Of a stretch of 64,000 bases of DNA, positions 8,462 to 19,272 are shown one piece after another (the first letter of the stretch is position 1; each line of letters starts with the position of its first letter). Under the pieces are notes generated by a model. It was not told the origin of the DNA. It worked only from the letters and a program-made list of their open reading frames with translations, and ran no database searches. Source of the DNA: an uncultured Hyphomicrobiales bacterium (GTDB lineage: Bacteria; Pseudomonadota; Alphaproteobacteria; Rhizobiales; Beijerinckiaceae); assembly GCA_903861645.1 (NCBI GenBank), contig CAIOVE010000066.1, positions 1 to 64,000 on the forward strand, in the 5' to 3' direction. The position numbers and the translations under genes are program-made.

Positions 8462-9760
8462 ATGGACAAGTTCAGGGTGATCGAGGGCGGCGGCGAGCGG
8501 CGCGACGTTCAACAGACGATGATGGAGATGGGCCTCGCGGCCCGCCGCGCCGCCCGCGCGCTCGCGCTCGCCCCGCGTCAGCGCAAGAACGGCGCGTTGA
8601 TGATCGCCGCCGGCCTGCTGCGCACCAGCGTGGCCGATGTCATCGCCGCCAACGCGCGCGACATGGAGGCGGCGAAGGCCGCCGGCGCCAGCAAGGCCAA
8701 CCTCGACCGCCTGTTGCTCAACGAGGCGCGCGTCGAGGCCATCGCCAAGGGGTTGGAGGCCATCGCCGAACTGCCCGACCCCGTTGGCCGCGTGCTCGCC
8801 AGCTTCGACCGTCCCAATGGTCTGAAAATCGACCGTGTCGCCACGCCGCTTGGCGTCATCGGCGTCATCTACGAAAGCCGGCCGAACGTCACCGCCGACG
8901 CGGGCGCCCTGTGTCTGAAGGCTGGCAACGCCGCGATCCTGCGCGGCGGCTCGGATTCGTTTCATTCCTCGCGCATCATCCATGCCTGCCTCGTCGAGGG
9001 CCTGACCTCCTCCGGCCTGCCCGCGGAGGCGATCCAACTCGTGCCGACACGCGACCGCTCGGCCGTCGGCGCGATGCTGACCGGCCTTGGCGGGCATATC
9101 GACGTCATCGTGCCCCGCGGCGGCAAGAGCCTTGTCGAGCGCGTGCAGGAAGACGCGCGCGTTCCCGTCTTCGCGCATCTCGAAGGCATCGTGCATGTCT
9201 ATGTCGACGCGGGCGCCGAACTGGAAAAGGCGAAAAAGATCGTCCTCAACTCCAAGATGCGCCGCACCGGCATCTGCGGCGCGGCGGAAACCCTGCTTGT
9301 TGATCGCGCCGTCGCGGACACGCATCTCGCGCCCTTGGTCCGCATGCTGCTCGACGCCGGCTGCGAGGTGCGCGGCGATCCCGCCGCGCGCGCCGTCGAC
9401 GCACGGGTCGTCGAGGCGGTCGAAACCGACTGGCGCACCGAATATCTCGACGCGATCATCGCGGTGAAGGTCGTCAACGGCGTCGACGAGGCCATCGACC
9501 ATATCGAGAATTACGGCTCGCATCACACCGATTGCGTGATCACCGAAAACGCCCATGTCGCCGAGCGTTTCCTGACCGAGGTCGATTCCGCCATCGTGCT
9601 GCACAACGCCTCGACCCAGTTCGCCGATGGCGGCGAGTTCGGGTTTGGCGGCGAGATCGGCATCGCCACCGGGCGCATGCACGCCCGTGGCCCCGTCGGT
9701 CTCGAACAGCTATGCTCATTCAATTATCGCGTGCGCGGCGACGGCCAGACGCGCGCTTGA
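8462..9760 (+). CDS. proA: Gamma-glutamyl phosphate reductase
   Basis: Second step of proline synthesis: NADPH-dependent reduction of gamma-glutamyl phosphate to glutamate semialdehyde in the cytoplasm. At 432 residues it is close to the usual ProA length; the 5' ATG eleven codons earlier is less likely. Diagnostic motifs: [14 protein letters not shown], the nucleotide-binding [12 protein letters not shown], the catalytic Cys272 in [10 protein letters not shown], and the C-terminal [15 protein letters not shown]. proB is not adjacent, so proline genes are split in this organism or proB lies elsewhere. A small HD-domain gene follows 18 bases downstream on the same strand. Confidence 0.96.
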   Translation: MDKFRVIEGGGERRDVQQTMMEMGLAARRAARALALAPRQRKNGALMIAAGLLRTSVADVIAANARDMEAAKAAGASKANLDRLLLNEARVEAIAKGLEAIAELPDPVGRVLASFDRPNGLKIDRVATPLGVIGVIYESRPNVTADAGALCLKAGNAAILRGGSDSFHSSRIIHACLVEGLTSSGLPAEAIQLVPTRDRSAVGAMLTGLGGHIDVIVPRGGKSLVERVQEDARVPVFAHLEGIVHVYVDAGAELEKAKKIVLNSKMRRTGICGAAETLLVDRAVADTHLAPLVRMLLDAGCEVRGDPAARAVDARVVEAVETDWRTEYLDAIIAVKVVNGVDEAIDHIENYGSHHTDCVITENAHVAERFLTEVDSAIVLHNASTQFADGGEFGFGGEIGIATGRMHARGPVGLEQLCSFNYRVRGDGQTRA

Positions 9761-9778
9761 GGATTCGGGAGGGTCGCG

Positions 9779-10582
9779 ATGCTGACGCAGGAACAACTGG
9801 CCGCGGAAGCCGGCCGGATCGCCGCCGAGACGGCGACGCCGGACATGAGCGACACCGAGCGCGACGAGCTGCTCGAACTCACGATGATGAAGCTGCTTGA
9901 TCGCACGATCACGCCGCCGTTTTTCGGGCGCGTCGCACAATTGGCGACGGGCGGACCGCGCGGCGCGGCGGGGCGTGGCTTCATGCACGAGGAGCCGCGA
10001 TTGCCCGCCATGCCGGCGGCGCCCACGCTGATCGACTTCTTCAAGAAGCGCATGTTGCTCAACAAGCGCGGCGGCAGCCATCTGCTGCAAAGCGCGGCGC
10101 TGGCGCGCCGCAACGGCCTGCCGGAAAAACTGGTGCTGGCCTGCCTGCTGCACGACGTCGCGGTCGTCTGCCACATCCGCGCGGATCACGGCTATTACGG
10201 CGCGCAACTCATCGAGCCCTATGTCGACGAGGAAGTCTCCTGGGCGATCCGTTATCATCAGGCGCTCAGGTTCTATCCCGACGCCTCCGTCGATTACGAA
10301 TATCCCGATCTCTACAAGCGCTGGTTCGGCGCGGATTACACGCCGCCGGACTATATCCGGCAAGCCTATGAATACGCGCGCGGCCACAAATGGTACATGT
10401 CGGCCCGGCTCGTGACCTGCAACGATCTCTATTCCTTCGACCCCAACGTGAAGGTCGAGATCGAGGAATTCGAGGACATCATCGATCGCCATTTCAAGAC
10501 GCCGAAGGAGGGTCTCGGCTTCGACGCGAGCCCCGTCGCCCATATGTGGCGCAGCATGATCTGGCCCAACAACTTCCTTTAA
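9779..10582 (+). CDS. HD-domain protein, possible dinuclear metal enzyme
   Basis: A 267-residue cytoplasmic protein with a predicted HD metal-binding fold. Likely ligands, in order: His101, His125-Asp126 (LLHD), His137 (ADHGYY), His160 (IRYHQ) and Asp216 (CNDLY). This His...His-Asp...His...His...Asp series is expected of a dinuclear HD protein. That group holds phosphohydrolases and also diiron oxygenases such as PhnZ and myo-inositol oxygenase; from memory the spacing resembles PhnZ, except between the HD pair and the next His. A GGGAGG site precedes the ATG. The downstream neighbour is an extradiol-dioxygenase-like gene in the same direction, which favours a catabolic role. Reaction unknown. 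Confidence 0.72.
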   Translation: MLTQEQLAAEAGRIAAETATPDMSDTERDELLELTMMKLLDRTITPPFFGRVAQLATGGPRGAAGRGFMHEEPRLPAMPAAPTLIDFFKKRMLLNKRGGSHLLQSAALARRNGLPEKLVLACLLHDVAVVCHIRADHGYYGAQLIEPYVDEEVSWAIRYHQALRFYPDASVDYEYPDLYKRWFGADYTPPDYIRQAYEYARGHKWYMSARLVTCNDLYSFDPNVKVEIEEFEDIIDRHFKTPKEGLGFDASPVAHMWRSMIWPNNFL

Positions 10583-10665
10583 CGAACCGGCGCGGCGACT
10601 TTTCAAATCCGCCGCGCGCGTCATAATATCGGGAAAGTCAGCGTCAACGCTCGGGAGGACGCCAC

Positions 10666-11613
10666 ATGTTGAAGGTTCAGGATATCGTTTATTGCGTTTT
10701 CAGCGCGCCGGACCTCGACAAGATGGCGGCGTTTCTCGTCGATTTCGGCATGATCGAAAATGGCCGAACTAGCGACCGCCTGTTCATGCGCGGCGCCGGC
10801 CCCTATCCCTACATCAACGTCATCGAAAAGGGCCCTTCGAGCTTTGTCGCGGTCGGCATGCTCGCGGGATCGGCCGCCGAACTGGAGGCGGCGGCGAAAC
10901 TGCCCGGCGCGTCCGCGATTGAAAACATCGACGCGCCCGGCGGTGGTCGCCGCGTGCGCCTGACCGGCCCCGACAACTATCGCTTCGACATCGTGCATGG
11001 CATGGAGCCCGCCGAGAAACTGCCCGTGCGCGATCCGCTGGCGATCAACTTCGCCTGGAAAAAGCAGCGCGTCGTCAACCTGCAACGTCCCGCCTTCGAG
11101 CCCGCGCGAATCGCGCGCCTGGGCCATTGCGTGCTGAAGTTCAGCGACGGCGATCGAGCCGCCCATTGGCTGAACCAGACGCTCGGCATGTTGCCGACCG
11201 ACCGCCTGCACGTGCCGGAAGATCCCAGCAAGACGCTCGGCACGTTCATGCGCTGCGATCGCGGCCAGAACCCGGCGGATCATCATACGATATTCGCGCT
11301 GCAAGGCATGCCCGGCGACATCAACGTGCATCACACGTCCTACGAGGTGCAAGACCCCGACGCCGTTCATATCGGCAACCAGTGGCTGCACTCCAAGGGC
11401 TACGTCGCCGAATGGGGCGTCGGCCGCCACCTGCTCGGCAGCCAGGTGTTTGATTACTGGCGAAGCCCCTATGGCCACATCTTCGAGCATTACGCCGACG
11501 GCGACCTGCTGACGGCCGACATCAAGCCCGGCGATTATGCGGCCACGGCGGAAAATCTGGCGCAATGGGGGCCGGAACTCGCGCCGACCTTCTTCGACTC
11601 CGTGCGCCTGTAA
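10666..11613 (+). CDS. Type I (VOC-fold) extradiol dioxygenase-like protein
   Basis: A 315-residue, two-domain vicinal-oxygen-chelate protein of the size of ring-cleaving 2,3-dihydroxybiphenyl/catechol dioxygenases. The C-terminal domain carries the expected Fe(II) triad: His154 (LGHCVLKF), His222 (NVHHTSYEV) and Glu274 (HIFEHY). Other residues expected of an active enzyme also appear: His206/207 (ADHHTIF), His255 (GRHLLG) and Tyr264. It should therefore be able to cleave a catecholic ring next to the diol. The native substrate cannot be told. It follows the HD-domain gene by 83 bases on the same strand with GGGAGG before the ATG, so co-expression is likely. No ring-hydroxylating or downstream meta-cleavage genes are adjacent. 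Confidence 0.85.
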   Translation: MLKVQDIVYCVFSAPDLDKMAAFLVDFGMIENGRTSDRLFMRGAGPYPYINVIEKGPSSFVAVGMLAGSAAELEAAAKLPGASAIENIDAPGGGRRVRLTGPDNYRFDIVHGMEPAEKLPVRDPLAINFAWKKQRVVNLQRPAFEPARIARLGHCVLKFSDGDRAAHWLNQTLGMLPTDRLHVPEDPSKTLGTFMRCDRGQNPADHHTIFALQGMPGDINVHHTSYEVQDPDAVHIGNQWLHSKGYVAEWGVGRHLLGSQVFDYWRSPYGHIFEHYADGDLLTADIKPGDYAATAENLAQWGPELAPTFFDSVRL

Positions 11614-11619
11614 CGGGCG

Positions 11620-12231
11620 CTAGATCACGAACAACCGGTCCGGCAATTCATTTTGCTGGTCCGGCGTCGGCGGCAGATGTCGCGCCAGCAGATCCCCCGA
11701 AGCCTCGATCGCCGCCACGAAACCATCGGCGATCCGGTCGGCGCGCATGTGGCCAGTCAACAGGTCGACCGCGTTCTGCCACTCCTTTTGCGGCACTTTT
11801 TCCGCCACGCCCTCGTCGACGATGATGCGGGCGTAGTGCTCGGCGAGCGAGACGTAGATCAGCACACCCGCGCGGGCCTTGGTGCGCGTCAGGCCGCGAT
11901 TGAGGAATTGTTCGGCGGCGGCCTGAAAAGCGTGCGCGCGCTGCACGCGGCGCGGCGTCAGGGCGACGCGGATCGCCGGCACCGAAAGCACGATCAGCGC
12001 GACGAGGAACACCGCGAGTTGCGCCAGCAGGATGCGCTCGACGCTCCAATGCGTGAAGAACACCAGCGACCACGGCGCGGCCAATCCGAGGATGATCGAC
12101 CAGACGAGCGGCATCGTCGCGTAGTCGGAGGAGGCGCGCGCGAGGACGCAGACGATTTCGCCGGACGTCTTGCGTTCCGCCGCCATGATGGCGGCGCTGA
12201 CGCGGGCGCGGTCGGCGGAATCGATATGCAT
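11620..12231 (-). CDS. TPM-domain protein with membrane segments
   Basis: A 203-residue TPM-domain (YgcG-like) protein. The Met at 12231 is chosen because it forms a TGATG overlap with the stop of the upstream TPM gene, implying translational coupling; the longer open frame only copies the Gly-coding tail of that gene in another frame. After a short N-terminal part (RKTSGEIVCVL), two hydrophobic stretches (about residues 38-55 and 60-80) look membrane-spanning, followed by the motifs FLNRGLTRTKARAGVLIYVS and LAEHYARIIVDEGV common to the family. Last gene of the lemA-TPM-TPM operon, probably with an envelope role. Confidence 0.83.
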   Translation of the reverse strand: MHIDSADRARVSAAIMAAERKTSGEIVCVLARASSDYATMPLVWSIILGLAAPWSLVFFTHWSVERILLAQLAVFLVALIVLSVPAIRVALTPRRVQRAHAFQAAAEQFLNRGLTRTKARAGVLIYVSLAEHYARIIVDEGVAEKVPQKEWQNAVDLLTGHMRADRIADGFVAAIEASGDLLARHLPPTPDQQNELPDRLFVI

Positions 12232-13019
12232 CACCAACTCCCCGAGGCGCCGCCGCCGCCCGACGATCCGCCGCCGCCGGAAAACCCGCCGCCGCCGCTG
12301 GAAAACCCGCCGCCCCCGCCGCGACCCGAGGATGAACTGACGGAGACGGCCCACAGCACCTGAAAGAAAATCTCGCGGCACGTGCGGCAGAACAACATGA
12401 GGATGATGAAAATGAACAACCCGATCGCGATGGTCGTGTTGGACAGTTGATTGTCCGGCGCGTCCAGGCGCAGCGAGGGCTTCGGCTGCCAGTCGGCGGA
12501 ATCGGTTGTCAGCGCGGTGATGATGTCGTCGACGCCGCGCGCGACACCGTCGCCGAAGTCGCCCGCCTTGAACCGCGGCGCGATGGCGTTCGTGATGATG
12601 ACCTTCGACAGGGCGTCGGTCAGCGTGCCTTCAAGGCCATAGCCGACCTCGATGCGCACCTTGCGCTCGTTGGGCGCCACCAGCAGCAGCACGCCATTGT
12701 TCTTGTCTTTTTCGCCAAGTTTCCATTCGCGAAAAAGCTGGTTGGCGTAGGGCTCGATCTCCTGCCCCTCGAGCGATTTGACCGTCGCGACGACAAGCTG
12801 GATGCCCGACTTGTTCTCAAGCTCGCTCAACTTCGGTTCGATCGCCGCCTGTCTGTCGGCGGGGATGATGCCAGCCTGATCGACGATGCGGCCCGTCAGC
12901 GCGGGAAACGTCGGCGCGGCGAACGCCGGCGCCAACAGCGCGCAAAACAACGCGAACAGGGCAATCCATCCGCGCGTGCTCACGCGCGGTCGCCCGGCCT
13001 CAAGGCTGATCGCGGTCAC
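12231..13019 (-). CDS. TPM-domain (YgcG family) secreted/membrane protein
   Basis: Envelope protein of 262 residues with a signal or anchor segment (ending AFAAP), a TPM domain (LTGRIVDQAGIIPADR, then GVLLLVAPNERKVRIEVGYGLEG), one transmembrane helix near residues 198-215, and a Gly/Ser-rich tail. This is the YgcG architecture; some relatives have phosphatase-like activity or assist membrane-protein assembly. The start is a GTG nine bases after the lemA stop. The operon lemA-TPM-TPM is conserved in many proteobacteria, which supports the call. The Gly-rich tail overlaps the coupling junction with the next gene. Confidence 0.88.
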   Translation of the reverse strand: MTAISLEAGRPRVSTRGWIALFALFCALLAPAFAAPTFPALTGRIVDQAGIIPADRQAAIEPKLSELENKSGIQLVVATVKSLEGQEIEPYANQLFREWKLGEKDKNNGVLLLVAPNERKVRIEVGYGLEGTLTDALSKVIITNAIAPRFKAGDFGDGVARGVDDIITALTTDSADWQPKPSLRLDAPDNQLSNTTIAIGLFIFIILMLFCRTCREIFFQVLWAVSVSSSSGRGGGGGFSSGGGGFSGGGGSSGGGGASGSW

Positions 13020-13029
13020 GCGACCCCGA

Positions 13030-13629
13030 TCAGAACTTGACCGTCGGCGGCGCCTGCGCGTTGTCGTTGGCGGTGAATTCGGCCATCGGCTTGTTGGAGC
13101 GGAAGAATGTCGCCGCCCACAGCAGGCCGGGGAAGGTCTTCAGCTCGGTGTTATAGACCCGGACGGCCTCGATATAATCGCGGCGCGCGACGGCGATGCG
13201 GTTTTCCGTGCCTTCGAGCTGCGATTGCAGGGCGAGGAAGTTCTGGTTTGACTTCAGGTCGGGATAATTCTCGCTGACGGCGAGCAGGCGGCCGAGCGCG
13301 CCCGAGAGTTGGTTCTGGGCGTCCTGAAACTGCTTGAGCTTGTCGGGGTCGGTCAGCTGACTCGCGTCGATCTTGACCTGCGTCGCCTTGGCGCGCGCCT
13401 CGACCACGCCGATCAGCACGTCCTTTTCCTGTTTGGCGTAACCCTGCACCGTGGCCACCAGATTCGGGATCAGGTCGGCGCGGCGTTGATAATTGTTCTG
13501 CACGTCGGCCCATTTGGCCTTGGCCGCCTCTTCCTCGGTGGGGATGTTGTTATAGCCGCAGCCCGCGACGGCAAGACCAAGGGCGGCGACGACGAACATC
13601 GTGCGGGCGCGTGAAAAAACGAAATGCAT
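13030..13629 (-). CDS. lemA: LemA family lipoprotein
   Basis: A 199-residue LemA-family protein. The N-terminus has a lipobox (LAVAGC), so it is probably anchored as a lipoprotein. The coiled helical body has the family signature YQRRADLIPNLVATVQGYA followed by E-rich helices, the YPDLKSNQNF motif and ENRIAVARRDYIEAVRVYN. LemA proteins occur with TPM proteins and their role is poorly defined. First gene of a three-gene operon with both TPM genes downstream within 10 bases. Confidence 0.93.
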   Translation of the reverse strand: MHFVFSRARTMFVVAALGLAVAGCGYNNIPTEEEAAKAKWADVQNNYQRRADLIPNLVATVQGYAKQEKDVLIGVVEARAKATQVKIDASQLTDPDKLKQFQDAQNQLSGALGRLLAVSENYPDLKSNQNFLALQSQLEGTENRIAVARRDYIEAVRVYNTELKTFPGLLWAATFFRSNKPMAEFTANDNAQAPPTVKF

Positions 13630-13743
13630 GTCGGCCTCCGGAAACCAATAGGGGCGACATCGGCATCAGCCCCCGCCGCAATACCGATACCTTGCGACAT
13701 CGGGCGGCGACTGTCCACGCGCCCGCGCGGCGAGATAGGGACG

Positions 13744-15120
13744 TCAGCGCGTCAGAACGATGAAGTCCGTGCCCTTGGCGGTGGTTTCCCGGCCAAGCCC
13801 TTGATCCGAAACGACGAGCGAGGCGCCGGGCTGGATCAGCGCGGCAAGCGCGATGCGCGCCTCGTCCGGCACGATGATCCGGTCGAGCGCCTCGGCGGCG
13901 GTCGACGGGGCGGGTTCGGCCACGGGTTCAGCGGCGACCTCGCCCTTGCGGAGGCGGCGCTGTGGCGCGGGCGGCGACGCATCGGGCACGTCGACCGAGG
14001 TCCAGCGGACGTTGGCGCCGGCGTCCTTCACTTCCATGGCGGTGAAGACATGCGCGCCCAATGGCTTGGCGGGGTCGCGAATGACGACGGGCGTCTCGAA
14101 CAACGGCGTGAAATTGCGCCGCACGAAAAGCTTGCCCGCCTTCTTGCTGATGAACATGGTGATGTGGCCGGAGCCCGGCGGAATGACGATTGGCTGCGGC
14201 GTGGGCAGCACGCGTTGCTCGACCGTTGGCGCCGTTTCCGACGATGGCAGGGCGGCGACCTCGGCGGCGGGCTCGACGGGCGACGTGGCGACGACCGGTT
14301 CGGCGGCTGGCGCGGGCGCCGCGGCGACCACGGGAGTCGACGCGGGCGCGTCGGCGAGCGCCGCGATGGCGGCGGAAGCCTCGGCGGTCTCCACCGTCAG
14401 CGCGGGCGTTTCGGCGGCGGCCTCGCGCGCGTCGGTGGTTTTCGGCGCGGTTCTCGGCTCGGGCGCGGCGCTGGCCAGACTGGCGTCGCTGGCCGAGCCA
14501 TTGTCGGCCTGCGCGAAACGCTGGCGCGACGTCGGCGCGACGCTTGCCGTGGACGGGCGCGCGACGGCGGCGAACAGATTGGGGTGCGCGAAATCCTCGG
14601 GTTTCAGGTCGGTGTTCGACACGATCACGCGCATGCCCATTTTCGTGTAGGGCCAGAGCCGCGCGGCGAAGGCTTGCGGCATGCGGATGCAGCCATGCGA
14701 CGCCTGCCGGCCGGTCACATGGCCCTCGTGCAGCGCCACGCCCGACCAGGTGATGCGCTGCATGTAGGGCATCGGCGCGTTGGAATAGATGTTGGAGTGG
14801 TGATTCCGATCCTTCTGGATGATCGTGAAAATGCCGCGCGGCGTCAGATGGCCGGGAACTCCCGTGGAAACGACCGTCTTCGCGACGGCGACGCCATTGT
14901 CGTAAAGCGTCAGCCGCTGATCGGCGATGGATACAACAATGATGACCGGCCCGGTCGGCTGCGCGCCCCATTGCGGCATGGTCGTTTCGGCGGCGGCGAC
15001 CGGATGCGCGCGTCGGCTCCGGGCCTCGGCCAGACTGGTCGCGGACAGGCCAAGCGCCAGCGCCAGCGCCATGCGCGACACCGGTCCGGAAATATTGAAA
15101 ATCACGGAATTCCCCCTCAT
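13744..15120 (-). CDS. L,D-transpeptidase (YkuD) with Pro/Ala-rich linker and C-terminal domain
   Basis: Cell-wall enzyme that would form 3-3 crosslinks or attach proteins to peptidoglycan. From the Met at 15120 the protein has 458 residues: a signal peptide ending near SLAEARS, a YkuD domain (about residues 55-170) with the catalytic motif SHGCIRMP (His142, Cys144) and a supporting His at ALHEGH, a long Ala/Pro/Glu/Thr-rich linker (about 180-300), and a second beta-rich region starting near GHITMFISKKAGKLFVRR. That second region resembles another YkuD-like strand set but lacks the HGC motif. The low-complexity linker is unusual in length. It is transcribed alone. Confidence 0.87.
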   Translation of the reverse strand: MRGNSVIFNISGPVSRMALALALGLSATSLAEARSRRAHPVAAAETTMPQWGAQPTGPVIIVVSIADQRLTLYDNGVAVAKTVVSTGVPGHLTPRGIFTIIQKDRNHHSNIYSNAPMPYMQRITWSGVALHEGHVTGRQASHGCIRMPQAFAARLWPYTKMGMRVIVSNTDLKPEDFAHPNLFAAVARPSTASVAPTSRQRFAQADNGSASDASLASAAPEPRTAPKTTDAREAAAETPALTVETAEASAAIAALADAPASTPVVAAAPAPAAEPVVATSPVEPAAEVAALPSSETAPTVEQRVLPTPQPIVIPPGSGHITMFISKKAGKLFVRRNFTPLFETPVVIRDPAKPLGAHVFTAMEVKDAGANVRWTSVDVPDASPPAPQRRLRKGEVAAEPVAEPAPSTAAEALDRIIVPDEARIALAALIQPGASLVVSDQGLGRETTAKGTDFIVLTR

Positions 15121-15353
15121 GGGCCGCCAGCTTCTGGAACGCCTGAAAACCGGAACCGCCAGACTGACGCAAATCAAACCAACGACGCGTTAATATTCCT
15201 ACGCCCGCCGCTGACCCGGCGGAAGGCGCGCGCGGGCGCGGCCGATAAAAATCACGCCCTGTGGCCGGCGTGCGTCACCCCTTTCCGGGGCGGATTGGCG
15301 GCGGCGCCGGAATTCCGCCGGGATCGTGGGCATTGATGGTTCCGATTTGCGCT

Positions 15354-15376
15354 CCGGCGCCTCGCGCGCCGGTGTT
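15354..15376 (+). terminator. Hairpin with short T run in the 5' leader of the IalB-like gene
   Basis: A 7-bp GC stem (CCGGCGC / GCGCCGG, loop CTCGC) is followed by TGTTTT, about 20 bases before the next start codon. It could be a weak terminator or an attenuating leader hairpin. Evidence is the sequence alone. Confidence 0.35.
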
Positions 15377-15395
15377 TTGGGAGTATTATGACCTT

Positions 15396-16118
15396 ATGAT
15401 TCGTTGCCCCACATTCCATTTCGCGAGCGCCATCGCTTTGGCCTGCGCGCTCGCCCTGGCTCCCGTCGCCGCTCTTGCGCAATCGACCAAGCCCGACGCC
15501 GGCAAGACCGACGGGAAAAAACCAGCCGCGAGCAAGCCGGCCGACAAAAAAAACGCGGGCGCGAAAGCCGACGCCAAAAAGCCGGATTCAAAAAAGCCCG
15601 ACACGAAAAAAACCGACGCGAAAAAACCCGAGGGCAAGAAGCCGGACGGAAAAAAGCCGGAGGCCGGCGCGGCGTCGGGCAAGCCTCTGCGCGTCGCCAG
15701 CGCGGGCGACTGGGGCGCCTATACCTCAGGCGCCGGCAAGTCCGTCACCTGCTACGTTCTGTCGGAGCCGAAGGACCGCCAGCCGACAAGCCTCAAGCGC
15801 GACAAGGGCTATCTGTTCATTTCCAACCGCCCCGGCGAATCCGTCAAGAACGAGGTCGCCTTCGACATGGGCTTCGAGATCAAGACCGACGGCCCGGCCA
15901 CGGCTGAAATCGGCGCGAGCAGCTTCGACCTTATCGCCAAGGGCACGAAACTCTGGGTCAAGAACCCCGCGAAGGAGCCAGAGTTTGTCGAGGCCCTGCG
16001 CAAGGGCCAGAAACTTGTCGTCAAGGCGCAGTCCAAGAAGGGCAATTCCTCGATCGACACCTACATGCTCGCGGGCGTCGGGCAGATGCTGGATCGCTCG
16101 ACCAAGGATTGCCAGTAG
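15396..16118 (+). CDS. IalB (invasion-associated locus B)-like protein with Lys-rich repeats
   Basis: Secreted protein of 240 residues. The ATG at 15396 begins a proper signal peptide (ending VAALAQ); the frame upstream is not signal-like. Residues 31-90 are Lys/Pro/Asp-rich, and residues 61-90 are six tandem pentapeptides of form KK[PT][DE]x. The C-terminal domain (about 97-240) has features of IalB-like proteins: GDWGAYTSG, CYVLSEPKDRQP, a central beta region and a C-terminal Cys near the end, allowing a disulfide. The family is periplasmic and widespread in Rhizobiales; its name comes from Bartonella erythrocyte invasion and does not imply virulence here. The basic linker may bind the cell wall or polyanions. 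Confidence 0.82.
   Translation: MIRCPTFHFASAIALACALALAPVAALAQSTKPDAGKTDGKKPAASKPADKKNAGAKADAKKPDSKKPDTKKTDAKKPEGKKPDGKKPEAGAASGKPLRVASAGDWGAYTSGAGKSVTCYVLSEPKDRQPTSLKRDKGYLFISNRPGESVKNEVAFDMGFEIKTDGPATAEIGASSFDLIAKGTKLWVKNPAKEPEFVEALRKGQKLVVKAQSKKGNSSIDTYMLAGVGQMLDRSTKDCQ
15576..15665 (+). repeat. Six tandem 15-bp repeats coding KK[PT][DE]x
   Basis: The reading frame encodes six consecutive five-residue units (KKPDS, KKPDT, KKTDA, KKPEG, KKPDG, KKPEA). The 15-bp units are similar but not identical. The tract lies inside the IalB-like gene, in the linker between signal peptide and domain. Such arrays can expand or shrink by slippage. Confidence 0.85.
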
Positions 16119-16138
16119 GGGCGCGCGCCGCGCGCCCC
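16118..16138. terminator. GC-rich hairpin between convergent genes
   Basis: GGGGCGCGC and GCGCGCCCC form a 9-bp stem with a 3-base loop, starting at the last base of the IalB-like stop codon and ending 16 bases before the convergent hydrolase stop. It lacks a T tract, so it is a possible but unproven bidirectional terminator. Confidence 0.5.
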
Positions 16139-16153
16139 CCGGGACGCGAACCG

Positions 16154-16975
16154 CTACTCGTAGAAGGCGGGGCTGTATTTCAGCGTCGAGCTTTGCTCCT
16201 TGTCGTGGTTGATCCACAACTGGCCGTGTTCCTTTTCCAGAATGTCGGCCATCTTCTTCATCGAGGCGACGGTCTGGTCCTTGTCGACATTGCCGGCCGG
16301 GATGCGCCGAGCCTCCCAGTTGGCCCTGAAATGAACGGCGTCGCCGCTGAGCAGGATGGCCCCCGTCTTGGGCAGCCTCACCAGCAATGACTGATGACCC
16401 GGCGTATGGCCCGGCGTCGAAATCAGCGTCAGCGACCCATCGCCAAAAATATCCCGGTCGCCCTCGAGTTTCGTTACGGGATGCTCCGGCTTGAAACGGC
16501 CTAGACCCAGCGGCAGCGGCCAGTCGTATTCGGCCTTCTGCACGTAGAGCATCGCGTTGGGGAACATATCGACATTGCCGACGTGGTCGGGATGGGTATG
16601 CGAAACCGCCATGGCCTTCACGTCGTCGGGCTTGACGCCGAGTTCCGCCAGTTGGGCCGAGAGTTTCTTGGGCCGCTTCCACAGAATCGTGGCGACGTCG
16701 CCCGATCCTTCCGGCTTGTCGGCGATGGAATCGACGATGCCCGTGTCCCACAGGAACCAGCCGCTGGCGTGGTGAATGAGGTAGCAGTTGTCGGAGACAT
16801 CGCGGGGCACGCCAACGTTGACGCCCGGCGACCAGCGCGATTCATCGCCGGAATGCCCTTCGCCGCAGTTGAGAATGTAGAGCTTGTCGACGCCCTTGCC
16901 GGGCGTTTGGGCGCGCGCGCCCGTCACCAGGAGCGCGGTCAACATGGCCAATGTCAGTGAAACACGAATTTTCAT
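16154..16975 (-). CDS. Secreted metallo-beta-lactamase-fold hydrolase (N-acyl homoserine lactonase-like)
   Basis: A 273-residue MBL-fold hydrolase with a signal peptide (ending TGARAQ). Metal-binding motifs are complete: HTHPDH (His126, His128, Asp130, His131), GHTPGH, GDAVH and a final NHD. The overall pattern, with WDTGIVDSI before the HxHxDH motif, resembles the AHL lactonase/AttM subgroup, so it might open lactones such as quorum-sensing signals. Other substrates are equally possible. Export is notable, because the well-studied AHL lactonases are cytoplasmic. It is a single gene, convergent with the IalB-like gene. Confidence 0.82.
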   Translation of the reverse strand: MKIRVSLTLAMLTALLVTGARAQTPGKGVDKLYILNCGEGHSGDESRWSPGVNVGVPRDVSDNCYLIHHASGWFLWDTGIVDSIADKPEGSGDVATILWKRPKKLSAQLAELGVKPDDVKAMAVSHTHPDHVGNVDMFPNAMLYVQKAEYDWPLPLGLGRFKPEHPVTKLEGDRDIFGDGSLTLISTPGHTPGHQSLLVRLPKTGAILLSGDAVHFRANWEARRIPAGNVDKDQTVASMKKMADILEKEHGQLWINHDKEQSSTLKYSPAFYE

Positions 16976-17187
16976 GGCTTCCTCCCGATCTCTTGACGGA
17001 GCCTAGACCGATCGGCCCCGCCGGCAAATTCAATTCGCCGTGCGCGGCGCTTCGCCCAAAGGCGAACCGACCAAAGTGTGACGCGTCGCCGCTTGTTCGC
17101 CCCAGTCGCTCCGGCGCATAATGGCGGGGATAGCCGAGTTCCGCCGATGTCGCCCCGCGCGACCGGCCACCCGTCCGGGAGGATTGA

Positions 17188-19119
<1,932 letters not shown>

Positions 19120-19140
19120 CCGGCGCCACGCGAACAACAT

Positions 19141-19172
19141 CGGCGCGGTCCATGGGCCGCGCCGGCCATTTT
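19141..19172 (+). terminator. Probable terminator after acsA
   Basis: CGGCGCGG and CCGCGCCG form an 8-bp perfect stem with an 8-base loop, followed four bases later by TTTT. It begins about 20 bases after the acsA stop. Confidence 0.55.
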
Positions 19173-19272
19173 AGCGTTTGATTAGGACTGCCCGCGGCTT
19201 TCCTTTCCCATGGAAGGGGAAGACGCGTATTTTCAGGCATTGATACGGGAATGAATTTCCGGGAGTGCCCCA

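Noticed and set aside
13624-15336. Long plus-strand open frame opposite the L,D-transpeptidase gene
   Set aside because: The product is Arg/Gly-rich low complexity, has no domain, and lies antisense to a gene with intact catalytic motifs. High GC creates such frames.
15576-15665. Possible CRISPR or VNTR array
   Set aside because: The 15-bp units are imperfect, adjacent without spacers and in frame within a protein gene, so they are coding repeats.
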